Assembly (NCBI GenBank): GCA_030537155.1
Contig: JAUNOH010000012.1
Span: 1 to 37,914, forward strand
DNA: 37,914 nucleotides
Direction: 5' to 3'
Source: Bacillota bacterium
GTDB lineage: Bacteria; Bacillota_I; Bacilli_A; RFN20; CAG-826
A program made the position numbers and the translations under genes. The notes under the pieces are model-generated. The model was not told where the DNA came from, ran no database searches, and worked only from the letters and a program-made list of their open reading frames with translations. This document shows positions 24,347 through 30,794 of this stretch, in pieces. Every line of letters begins with the position of its first letter. Position 1 is the first letter of the stretch.

Positions 24347-26167
24347 TTATTGCAAGTTGGCTAGATAGGAATCTAGTTTAGCGGCGTCGTACCAGTAGTC
24401 TTTGCTCACTTCGTAGTCGACCTCGATTCCGGCGTCGTTATCGGCGCTCCCGCCATTGTATCCATTGGATAGGCGGAGGATTCCGGAGATTTGGAAGGGC
24501 TGCCCGTCCGGGGAGACGCCATTCTGCACGATGCAGGCGCCGCCACCGCTCTTCTCGCCGATGATCTTGATGCCGTTATCCTTGCAGACGGTCGGGAACC
24601 AATTGCCGCAGGAGAAGGAGTAATTGCTCGTCAAAACGTAGAATTCGAATTTGTCGGCGTAGGATTCGTCTCCGCTGATGATCCCATCGGCGTTGGCGTC
24701 GACGTTGACGCTGAATTTGCCCAGGTCGCCGGTAAGCGTTTCGTAGGTCGAGTATTTCACCGTATCCATCAGGAAGCCCAATGTCTGGACGCAGGCGATG
24801 GCCATGCCGCCGCCATTGCAGGTGAGGTCGATGACCACGCGTTTGACGTCGTTCTCGGCAAAGGTCCTGAAGGCGTAGACGAAGAGGGAATAATTGTCGT
24901 TGGCCTTGTTTTGCTTATAGGCATCCGTGCTCTGACCGGCCGCCACATTGCCAGCCATGAAGCTATCGAAGCGGATGATGCCGGTATTGCCGGAAATCTC
25001 CACGTCCCTGTCCCCGAGCGAGGAAGAGCCGAAGGCTTCCTTCCTGAGGGCTAAATTGGTGGCGTAGTTAGAATGCAGGATCTTGCTCCTATCGCTCTCG
25101 GCCGCCGTTTTGGTATGGGCGCCTCCGTTATAATAGTTTCCGAGGATCCCGAAGTAATTGGGTAAGCCGGTATGCCCGTCGCCGATAATGGTCGTCATTA
25201 TGGAGTCCAAGGCACTCGCGTTGGTATCGGCGTCGGTGGAGAACATGTTTTGATAGACGTCGTTATAGGAGGAGGATAGATAGCTCTTCCATCCATCCGC
25301 CACATTGACATTCGTATCTCTAAAGCCATAGAAATGGTCTAGGTAGAAGAGCGTCTCCTTGGCCTCCAGCCTCGCGATTTCGGAGCTCTTTTTGCTCTCG
25401 GTGGAGAAGGCTCCGCCATAGTAGTCTTGGCCATAAGGGGTCAGGGTGGCGCTCTCGCCGCTCTCGTCTAGAGTATATAGATAGGCGGAGTTGGGATAGG
25501 CATAGAAAGCCGTGCCGTTATAGGTGAGCTGATACGAGGTGGTCGAAAGGAAAAGGTAGCTCGCCATCTCAATCGGGAGATAGGCGTCTTCCTCGTATTG
25601 GTAGACGGGGATGTTATACGCCCCGAGATCGAAGACGGTGGCTTTGCCGGTTTCGACTAGCCCCACGTTATCGGAGGCATAGGCATAAGTCGTGATGCCG
25701 CTGATCCCGGTCGTCGCCGGATCCATCAAGGCGAGTTCATAGGCGCTATGGACCCTCGTGTAGTTGGAGAAGGTTATCGTCGAGTTGGAGAAATCGACCT
25801 CCATCGTCCCCCTGCCGGCGTTGAAACTGTAGGTATAGGCGTTATCTTCGTAGCTGACCGAATATTCAAACTTGCTTTGGGCGGAGGAGAGAAGGCTGTA
25901 GTAATTGCTTAGGAAGCTCTTCATGGAGACCATCGGCTTGGCCTCGCCATAGCCGGAGGAGATCCCATAATCCAGACTCGCGACTTCGGCGGCCACGATT
26001 TGCATAGTTTCCGGATTCATGACCGGGATATATGCCGCGGCGGTTGAGGTATCGGTGATCGTCCCGGGATCGACGTCGGCGTCTATCGCGGCGTTGCAGG
26101 AAGCCAAAGTCATGACGGACAAGGAGAGGAATGAGATGGTGAGTAATGATATTTTTCCGTTTTTCAT
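24347..26167 (-). CDS. S41 family peptidase-like lipoprotein
   Basis: 606 residues. Lipoprotein signal with lipobox LASC (Cys24). The C-terminal half has the tail-specific-protease core: TGIIRFDSFM, then RVVIDLTCNGGG (the family's DLR-x-NpGG strand), then LTSNYSFSCGN with the likely catalytic Ser, and GIKIIGEKSGGGACIV. Motif order matches S41, but the Lys of the CtpA-type Ser-Lys dyad is not where expected, so it may belong to the tricorn/IRBP-like branch with a different dyad partner. No PDZ domain is obvious. It probably processes or binds surface polypeptides. Ribosome-binding site GGAGTG. Confidence 0.78.
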   Translation of the reverse strand: MKNGKISLLTISFLSLSVMTLASCNAAIDADVDPGTITDTSTAAAYIPVMNPETMQIVAAEVASLDYGISSGYGEAKPMVSMKSFLSNYYSLLSSAQSKFEYSVSYEDNAYTYSFNAGRGTMEVDFSNSTITFSNYTRVHSAYELALMDPATTGISGITTYAYASDNVGLVETGKATVFDLGAYNIPVYQYEEDAYLPIEMASYLFLSTTSYQLTYNGTAFYAYPNSAYLYTLDESGESATLTPYGQDYYGGAFSTESKKSSEIARLEAKETLFYLDHFYGFRDTNVNVADGWKSYLSSSYNDVYQNMFSTDADTNASALDSIMTTIIGDGHTGLPNYFGILGNYYNGGAHTKTAAESDRSKILHSNYATNLALRKEAFGSSSLGDRDVEISGNTGIIRFDSFMAGNVAAGQSTDAYKQNKANDNYSLFVYAFRTFAENDVKRVVIDLTCNGGGMAIACVQTLGFLMDTVKYSTYETLTGDLGKFSVNVDANADGIISGDESYADKFEFYVLTSNYSFSCGNWFPTVCKDNGIKIIGEKSGGGACIVQNGVSPDGQPFQISGILRLSNGYNGGSADNDAGIEVDYEVSKDYWYDAAKLDSYLANLQ

Positions 26168-26266
26168 GGCGATAATTATTGCACTCCCTCTTTACGTAGT
26201 AAGCCAAAGTCGCACAACGAAAAAGGAACCTAATTTGAACATGTGTCTGCTTTTTAAGCAGAAATG

Positions 26267-26335
26267 AAAAAAGAGCCATCCGTCGCCGATGGCTAATTCG
26301 GTGGGTACCCGTGGCAGCGCACCCACTGGGTTTTC
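26267..26335 (-). ncRNA. Repeated terminator-linked RNA element, copy 1
   Basis: Minus strand. A core TGGGTGCGCTGCC is followed by GGGTACCC, then AGCCATC / GATGGCT hairpin and six T. It shares the core and the ATCC...GGATGGCT terminator with copies 2 and 3. It is the shortest copy, with the 5' hairpin reduced to CCCAGTGGG. It lies just after the 26354-26968 gene, for which it is the only terminator seen. Confidence 0.55.
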
Positions 26336-26353
26336 CATATTCCTTCGAAGCTT

Positions 26354-26968
26354 TTACGCGCTTAAATCCACGCCGTCGCGGAGTTGATAGTCGAGGATGG
26401 TGAGTCCGCGGTCATCTCCACTCGTATAGAAATCAAGGGCCCAGGGATAAGGGCCATGCCAATGGGTGGGCGAACCGCAGTCATAACGGAAATAGTAGTC
26501 GTATTCCTGCCCTGATTCGCGTATAAGCCCTTCTTCCTGAGGCTCTCCCAATAACTCCACAATCTCATTCACCTGCATTTCCTTCACTTCATACCTATCA
26601 AGGAAATCGCGGGCCATCGGGGCTTTGTATTGCCCGTCGACGTTTTGCCATTTCTCGGGGGAGAAACTGATATAGGCGTTATAGCAGGCCGTCTCGATGC
26701 CGTAATCGATAGGAAAGCCAGCCATCAAAATCGCGACAAAGGAAAGGCTGACGGCCACCTTGGCGGGGCCGCTAACTCCGGAGATATTGAAGAGGATGAG
26801 GGAAATTATCGAAAGGAAAAAGATGGCGACGCAGCAGAGGGCTATATAAACAAGGGCGATGCCCGAATCCCAGACGGCGATATGCATGAAATAAAATCCG
26901 AGGCCAAGGAAAGCAAACGAGGCGGCCCCAAGGGCTAGCGATATGAGAAAGCAGATTTTCCCCTTCAT
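26354..26968 (-). CDS. Membrane protein with C-terminal soluble domain
   Basis: 204 residues from the ATG at 26968. Three helices (about 5-28, 33-60, 68-90) precede a 110-residue soluble domain, rich in aromatic residues, with a QVNEIVELLGEP segment that recalls the small BamE/SmpA-type fold, which is only a resemblance. No family is assigned. The start lies 6 nt downstream of TAAAAT (26975-26980) without a Shine-Dalgarno, so leaderless. A TTG two codons earlier overlaps the expected transcription start. Copies of the repeated RNA element flank the gene on both sides. Confidence 0.65.
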   Translation of the reverse strand: MKGKICFLISLALGAASFAFLGLGFYFMHIAVWDSGIALVYIALCCVAIFFLSIISLILFNISGVSGPAKVAVSLSFVAILMAGFPIDYGIETACYNAYISFSPEKWQNVDGQYKAPMARDFLDRYEVKEMQVNEIVELLGEPQEEGLIRESGQEYDYYFRYDCGSPTHWHGPYPWALDFYTSGDDRGLTILDYQLRDGVDLSA

Positions 26969-26994
26969 AACCAAATTTTAGAGCATATGGGTTG

Positions 26995-27097
26995 AAAAAA
27001 GCCATCCTCTAAGGATGACTCTTCCAGTTGATCTTTCCCTTTTGGGATGTATCCCTCGGCAACGCACCCAGTGCTCGGAGAAATTCAGACTGGGAAC
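26995..27097 (-). ncRNA. Repeated terminator-linked RNA element, copy 2
   Basis: Minus strand, about 100 nt. Hairpin CCCAGT / ACTGGG, then TGCGTTGCCGAGGGATAC, hairpin GGGAT-AC-ATCCC (27044-27055), then GAAGAGTCATCC / GGATGGC hairpin with six T (26995-27020). It is separated from the upstream gene by that gene's own terminator at 27147-27175, so it could be an independent small RNA. TTGCTG - 18 bp - TACAAC just upstream is a possible promoter. Confidence 0.6.
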
Positions 27098-27146
27098 ACA
27101 CTAAGAAATGATACGGTTGTAGCCACCCCCCATCCTACACAGCAAG

Positions 27147-27175
27147 AAAAAACGGAAACCTCAAGGATTCCCGTC
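27147..27175 (-). terminator. Terminator of 27217-27633 gene
   Basis: CGGGAA / TTTCCG hairpin with one G-T pair, followed by TTTTTT on the minus strand. Confidence 0.65.
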
Positions 27176-27216
27176 GCAGGGATGAATTTGTTTGAAAAGC
27201 CACCTCGTCTTCTAAG

Positions 27217-27633
27217 TTATTTGGCCTTCTTTTTCAGACTATCGGAGACGATGGCGATGACGAAAGCGGCCAAGAAGGCGATCATCCCCCAGCTGGCAAA
27301 AGGCATAAGGCTAAAGCAATTCACGGCCTGCGTCAGATTGGCCAAAGGATTGAATCCGACCGCGATGAACAATCCAAACAAAGCAACGTAGCCGATCCAA
27401 TTCCTCTTCCATTTAAGGATGAAAGTCGCCAGTTCCCCTCCAATAAGCAAAACAAGCAGGATGCTCGGGGGAATGAGGTAAACCATCCTGGCGGCATCCG
27501 AAATCCCTTCCGCATGCATTATGTCTTGCTCTTCGCCGAAGTAGCTTATGCAGGCAAGGATTATCCCTATGACGATGAGGGCGTACTCTATGCCTAGCAG
27601 GACGTATCTCGCAATTTTATTGGTGCCATTCAT
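27217..27633 (-). CDS. Four-helix membrane protein
   Basis: 138 residues with four hydrophobic stretches (about 8-30, 50-70, 80-97 and 105-130) and a short Lys-rich C-terminus. No family recognised. AGAAGGA ribosome-binding site. A TATAAT box (27721-27726) about 90 nt upstream probably drives it. The leader contains a 28-codon open frame (27636-27722), but its ATG overlaps the -10 box, so I do not count it as a gene. Confidence 0.65.
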   Translation of the reverse strand: MNGTNKIARYVLLGIEYALIVIGIILACISYFGEEQDIMHAEGISDAARMVYLIPPSILLVLLIGGELATFILKWKRNWIGYVALFGLFIAVGFNPLANLTQAVNCFSLMPFASWGMIAFLAAFVIAIVSDSLKKKAK

Positions 27634-27880
27634 ATTTATTTTCCTTCTGCATTAAGAGATATCTCTTCGATGTTGCCAAACGCTTTTTGCACGTCGTCAT
27701 CTAAGGAAACCTCAAATAGCATTATAAACTTTTTTCTTTTGGCCAATCCTTTCCAATGAGGAGTGTCAGAATTTCGTCATTATTCCAATGCGGTCAAAGT
27801 ATAGATGTTCTAATCGCGTCATGACCCTGGCAGTCCAAAATAAAAGAGGACGATCGTCTGCAAACGTTCATCCTTATAGT
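27634..27880. other. Non-coding gap between membrane gene and toxin gene
   Basis: About 250 bp. It holds the leader and -10 box (27721-27726) of the 27217-27633 gene. Otherwise AT-rich sequence with no gene, terminator hairpin or repeat that I can support. Confidence 0.5.
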
Positions 27881-28138
27881 TCATTCGTAATGCGTCCACA
27901 TCCTGATGACCTTGATGGTCTTCTCGGCTTCGTAAACTTGATAGACAAGCCTATGCTGGACGTTGATCCTTCTTGAATAGACGTGTTCGAACCCAGCGAG
28001 CTTCTCGTATGACGGGGGCGTCTGGAACGGGTTCTCCTCCAATAGATATAGCAATGCCCTGGCTTTTTTGAGAAGGGAAGGGCTGGATTTTATCTTCTCG
28101 AAGTCCTTCTTGGCCTGCTTGGTGAAGACTATTTCCAT
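27881..28138 (-). CDS. yoeB: YoeB/Txe family mRNA interferase toxin
   Basis: 85 residues from the ATG at 28138. It ends in RMWTHYE, matching the catalytic C-terminal His-Tyr of YoeB, with the family's RINVQHRLVYQV block before it. YoeB binds the ribosomal A site and cleaves mRNA behind the start codon. The ATG lies within the last codons of the antitoxin gene (10-nt overlap), the normal arrangement for translational coupling. A few codons of upstream frame (to 28153) lie inside yefM and are not expected to be used. Confidence 0.93.
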   Translation of the reverse strand: MEIVFTKQAKKDFEKIKSSPSLLKKARALLYLLEENPFQTPPSYEKLAGFEHVYSRRINVQHRLVYQVYEAEKTIKVIRMWTHYE

Positions 28139-28371
28139 TCGACCTTCTCGCACTCCTCAAGGGGCGTGTTGACGCCTTCAAGGATGCTTTCATACATCCC
28201 GGGGATGCCCGCAAGGGCAAGCGATTCGATGAGGGAGTTATAGTCCTCCTCGGACATCATGATGACGTTGCCTTCCTTGGTAGAAATGTTGATGACATCG
28301 TTATATTTAATGCAGGAAGACACGGTCTTGAAGAGGTTGTTCCTGATGGCGGTTATGTTTATCGTGGTCAT
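28129..28371 (-). CDS. yefM: YefM/Phd family antitoxin
   Basis: 80 residues from the ATG at 28371, with AGGAGG 7 nt upstream; a longer frame to 28419 crosses the operator and is rejected. The N-terminus TINITAIRNNLFKTV is the DNA-binding Phd/YefM fold, MMSEEDYNSLIESL is the family motif, and the acidic C-terminus should wrap the toxin. It represses its own operon together with YoeB through two palindromes at 28387-28408. The stop codon is TAG. Confidence 0.92.
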   Translation of the reverse strand: MTTINITAIRNNLFKTVSSCIKYNDVINISTKEGNVIMMSEEDYNSLIESLALAGIPGMYESILEGVNTPLEECEKVEWK

Positions 28372-28386
28372 GGTTTTTCCTCCTAT

Positions 28387-28419
28387 ATGTACATTAAAGC
28401 GTACGCTTCGATTAGTCAA
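28387..28419 (-). promoter_or_regulatory. yefM-yoeB promoter with two-palindrome operator
   Basis: Palindromes AAGCGTACGCTT (28397-28408) and ATGTACAT (28387-28394) share a GTAC core and are centred exactly 12 bp apart, the geometry known for the long and short YefM sites of E. coli. TTGACT (28414-28419) is the -35, so the palindromes cover the spacer and -10 region. Confidence 0.75.
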
Positions 28420-28566
28420 TCACTTGAATATTGAATTGGGGCGTGCCAAATCGACATGCCTTCGTTTGAAAGCCTTTCGCTAGATACTACCGGAGAAGGG
28501 CAAATCCGAGACCAGATTCAAAAGAAGCTAATGAGCACGAAAAACTTCAAAAATAGCCAAAAATAA

Positions 28567-28810
28567 TAAAAAACGCATTGATTTCAGCGATTATCGCTGT
28601 ATCAATGCATAGATGGTTTCGTGGCGGAGCACCATCTTCTCGGTACGAACCCCATTGACGACCCTTTCAACTAATAAAGTGAGGCGCGGGTCTCCCGCCC
28701 CGGTCTAGTCGGAACGGGGTTGGCGCAAATTGGGCCAGCCCCTTATCCTGTTCAGCGAAACAAACTGCAATCGATGAAGAGGTTTGCAATCGACCTTCCC
28801 TTTTATTGTA
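28567..28810 (-). ncRNA. Candidate structured RNA with five consecutive hairpins
   Basis: On the minus strand: GGGGCTGG / CCAACCCC (28735-28742 with 28716-28723), CCCCG / CGGGG (28715-28719 with 28698-28702), GCGGG / CCCGC (28686-28698), GATGGT / ACCATC (28612-28636), then a long terminator CGCATTGAT...ATCAATGC with an inner CAGCGAT/ATCGCTG stem and T6 (28567-28608). The first three pairings share a few bases and so are partly alternative. TACAAT boxes at 28817-28822 and 28805-28810, with TCGAAA 16 bp upstream, form a plausible promoter. The gene next door is an AlbA_2 regulator on the other strand. Confidence 0.55.
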
Positions 28811-28845
28811 TATTTTATTGTATATTTTTAATGTATACTTTCGAT
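28801..28845. promoter_or_regulatory. AT-rich divergent promoter with three ATTGTATA repeats
   Basis: ATTGTATA at 28805-28812 and 28817-28824 and AATGTATA at 28830-28837, spaced 12 and 13 bp. Read one way they give TACAAT -10 boxes toward the RNA. Read the other way, TTGTAT - 17 bp - TAATGT faces the AlbA_2 gene. Repeats at one-turn spacing suggest an operator. Confidence 0.5.
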
Positions 28846-28877
28846 GATTAGAGATCTCAAAAGGCGGCTATCTGACC

Positions 28878-30269
28878 ATGGACAAATTCACCGATATCAT
28901 CGAAAACCTGCTGTCATTCAAAGACGAATACGAGTGGCTTGATTTCAAGGAGAACTGGTTCTCAAAGGACGAGATAGGGGAATACATCTCTGCCATATCC
29001 AATGGCGCAGCAATTTGTGGAAAGGAATATGGATACATTCTTTGGGGCGTAAACGACAAAACTAAAAAGGCGGTAGGCACATCCATCCATTTCGACAAAG
29101 ACTTGGATGGTGAACCCTACAAGCATTATCTATCGAGGAACCTAAGTCCAAGGATACCTTTTGAATGCGCTGAATGCGACTATGCGGGGAAGCGGATGGT
29201 GCTTCTGATAATACCGGCCGCCAAGGCGGTTCCGACAAAGTTTAAGGGCACCAGCTATATTAGGATCGGCTCGAGCAAAGAACGGGCGGACCGTTTCCCC
29301 GAATGGGAGATCAAGCTGAACACCACATTGGTGAATGGCTACCCCACCATCGTCAACAACGCCGCCCCGGACTACGCCCAGGAGCTGACCTTTGCGAAGC
29401 TTTTCATGTACTACGCCGCCAAGGGAATAGCCCTGAAAAGGGAGACTTTCGAGAAGAACCTTAAACTGAGGAACAAAGACGGTAAATACAACGTGATGGC
29501 CTACATACTTTCCGACCAGAACGCCATACCGGTCCGCATCTCCATTTTCAGTGGGAAGGACAAGACGGCGCCTCTATTTTCGGTAAAGGAATTCGGAAAC
29601 GACTGCATCATGTATTCCATGGACAAAATACTGGAATACGGCGATGCCATAAACATAATCCAAGCCGACGAGGCGGGGAGGATATCGGAACGCAAAGACG
29701 TCCCTCTCTTCGACTACGAGGCTTACCACGAGGCGGTGCTGAATGCGTTCATCCACAATAAGTGGCTGACCTTGAACGGTCCCCAGATCAGCATATTCGC
29801 GGACAGGATAGAGATACTGTCGCACGGAGGGTTGGCCTTAGACCAAGACGAGGAAGGCTTTTATTCAGGGGCCAGCATCCCAGTCAATGACGTCTTGGCC
29901 TCGATCTTCCTGCAACTAAGGATCAGCGAGAGATCGGGAAGGGGCGTTCCAAAAATCGTCGGCAAATATGGGAAAGAAGCGATTCTCATCGAAAAAAGCA
30001 GAATCACGGTAACCATCCCTTTTCAGAGAGTAGGGGGCGCGAACTTTGCCGTCGGTGAGGGAGGGGTATCCAATAAAAAACTGAACAGGACGCAATCTCT
30101 TATCGTAAGCCATATGAGAGACAACCCGAACATTACCTTCAAGCAATTGGCTCATGAACTAGCCTTGAAGGAGATAACCATCAAGAAAAACGTCTATGTG
30201 CTACGTGATCTGGGAATCATTACAAGGGTGGGCGCCAGGAAAAACGGTTATTGGTTGGTGAATGAATGA
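28878..30269 (+). CDS. AlbA_2 (Schlafen-like) ATP-binding regulator
   Basis: 463 residues. The N-terminal 150 residues form an AlbA_2 domain (EYEWLDFKENW near 17-27, then a GKEYGYILWGV strand and GTSYIRIGSS near 126). The middle has the HATPase_c_4-like region typical of these proteins (EAVLNAFIHNKW near 286, IFADRIEILSHGG, ERSGRGVPKI). The C-terminal 65 residues look like a winged helix (FKQLAHELALKEITIKKNVYVL). Such proteins are annotated as putative transcriptional regulators and often sit in accessory or defence islands. ATA codons are more frequent than in neighbouring genes, a hint of transfer. A weak AAGGCGG lies 11 nt upstream of the ATG. Confidence 0.85.
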   Translation: MDKFTDIIENLLSFKDEYEWLDFKENWFSKDEIGEYISAISNGAAICGKEYGYILWGVNDKTKKAVGTSIHFDKDLDGEPYKHYLSRNLSPRIPFECAECDYAGKRMVLLIIPAAKAVPTKFKGTSYIRIGSSKERADRFPEWEIKLNTTLVNGYPTIVNNAAPDYAQELTFAKLFMYYAAKGIALKRETFEKNLKLRNKDGKYNVMAYILSDQNAIPVRISIFSGKDKTAPLFSVKEFGNDCIMYSMDKILEYGDAINIIQADEAGRISERKDVPLFDYEAYHEAVLNAFIHNKWLTLNGPQISIFADRIEILSHGGLALDQDEEGFYSGASIPVNDVLASIFLQLRISERSGRGVPKIVGKYGKEAILIEKSRITVTIPFQRVGGANFAVGEGGVSNKKLNRTQSLIVSHMRDNPNITFKQLAHELALKEITIKKNVYVLRDLGIITRVGARKNGYWLVNE

Positions 30270-30334
30270 CCCTTAAAACGCCTTCCCGGCAGAGAAAGCC
30301 CGATCTTAAAGGCATTGCCGGCAATGGCTAAACG

Positions 30335-30444
30335 AAAAAAGCCATCCGCTATGGATGACTCTTCGTGTGGATTTTTCTCTTCGGGAGGTATCCCACGGCA
30401 ACGAACCCCGACTGGTGGCATACAGTGTTCGTACAGATTCGAAC
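30335..30444 (-). ncRNA. Repeated terminator-linked RNA element, copy 3, trailing the tRNA operon
   Basis: It begins right after the CCA of tRNA-Ser. GTTCG can pair with CGAAC 8 nt later, or that CGAAC can pair with the GTTCG just before TTGCCG, giving two competing hairpins. Then come GGGATACCTCCC (30383-30394), GAAGAGTCATCC and its terminator partner GGATGGC plus six T (30335-30360). The last 55 nt match copy 2 closely. Confidence 0.6.
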
Positions 30445-30536
30445 TGGCGGAGGCTTAGGGATTCGAACCCTAGCTGGGACGGAGCCCCACTATCGGTTTT
30501 CAAGACCGACCCCTTCAGCCGCTTGGGTAAGCCTCC
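30445..30536 (-). tRNA. tRNA-Ser (TGA)
   Basis: 92 nt with encoded CCA. Acceptor GGAGGCT / AGCCTCC, discriminator G, anticodon loop CTTGAAA, a long variable arm typical of class II serine tRNAs, and a normal TTCGAAT T-loop. Confidence 0.95.
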
Positions 30537-30540
30537 GCAT

Positions 30541-30615
30541 TGGTGGTCCACCGGTGTGCTGCCCACCGGACCTAGGCCTTATAAGGACCCCGCTCTCCTG
30601 CTGAGCTAGTGGACC
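30541..30615 (-). tRNA. tRNA-Ile(TAT)-like gene with abnormal T-loop
   Basis: 75 nt with encoded CCA. Acceptor GGTCCAC / GTGGACC, D-arm GCTC-AGCAGGA-GAGC with G18G19, anticodon loop CTTATAA (anticodon TAT), and T-stem CGGTG / CACCG all pair. The T-loop is GGCAGCA, however, lacking T54, T55 and A58. It lies 4 nt upstream of tRNA-Ser in the same transcript. It may be a functional divergent tRNA, a degenerate copy or a tRNA mimic. Confidence 0.7.
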
Positions 30616-30629
30616 ATGACGGCTAAAGA

Positions 30630-30658
30630 ATTATATACATTCAGGCCCGAAGAATAAA
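30630..30658 (-). promoter_or_regulatory. Promoter of tRNA-Ile-like/tRNA-Ser operon
   Basis: TTTATT - 17 bp - TATAAT (30630-30635) on the minus strand, with the -10 ending 14 nt before the first tRNA. Confidence 0.65.
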
Positions 30659-30769
30659 CAAGCAAACTAACCGCGTTTTTTTTGGTGAAAAGGTGTTGAA
30701 ATTACCGATTGCATCGTGACAATTCGTCGCGAAAATGTGTCGTTTGGTCCCCGGCTTGTTTTTCAGTTT

Positions 30770-30788
30770 CCATCTTTGATGGTAACAT
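30770..30788 (+). promoter_or_regulatory. Palindrome and -10 box of membrane HTH regulator
   Basis: CCATC-TTT-GATGG (30770-30782) abuts TAACAT (30783-30788). The ATG at 30795 follows after 6 nt. Confidence 0.4.
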
Positions 30789-30794
30789 CTTGCC

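Noticed and set aside
27636-27722. 28-codon open frame upstream of the 27217-27633 membrane gene
   Set aside because: Its ATG overlaps the TATAAT box and there is no ribosome-binding site, so it would not be on the transcript.
27881-28371. Toxin-antitoxin pair as a novel system
   Set aside because: Sequence motifs, gene order and operator fit the well-known YefM-YoeB family.
28588-28760. A minus-strand reading frame across the multi-hairpin region that looks protein-like near its end
   Set aside because: It is interrupted by TAG, has no start or ribosome-binding site, its stop lies within the terminator stem, and the hairpins pair almost perfectly, so an RNA explains it better. A decayed gene remnant cannot be fully excluded.
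26267-30444. T-box leaders in the repeated elements
   Set aside because: The plus strand of copy 1 has a GGTGGGTACC string, but the terminators run on the minus strand and no specifier or T-box core is present; no aminoacyl gene follows.
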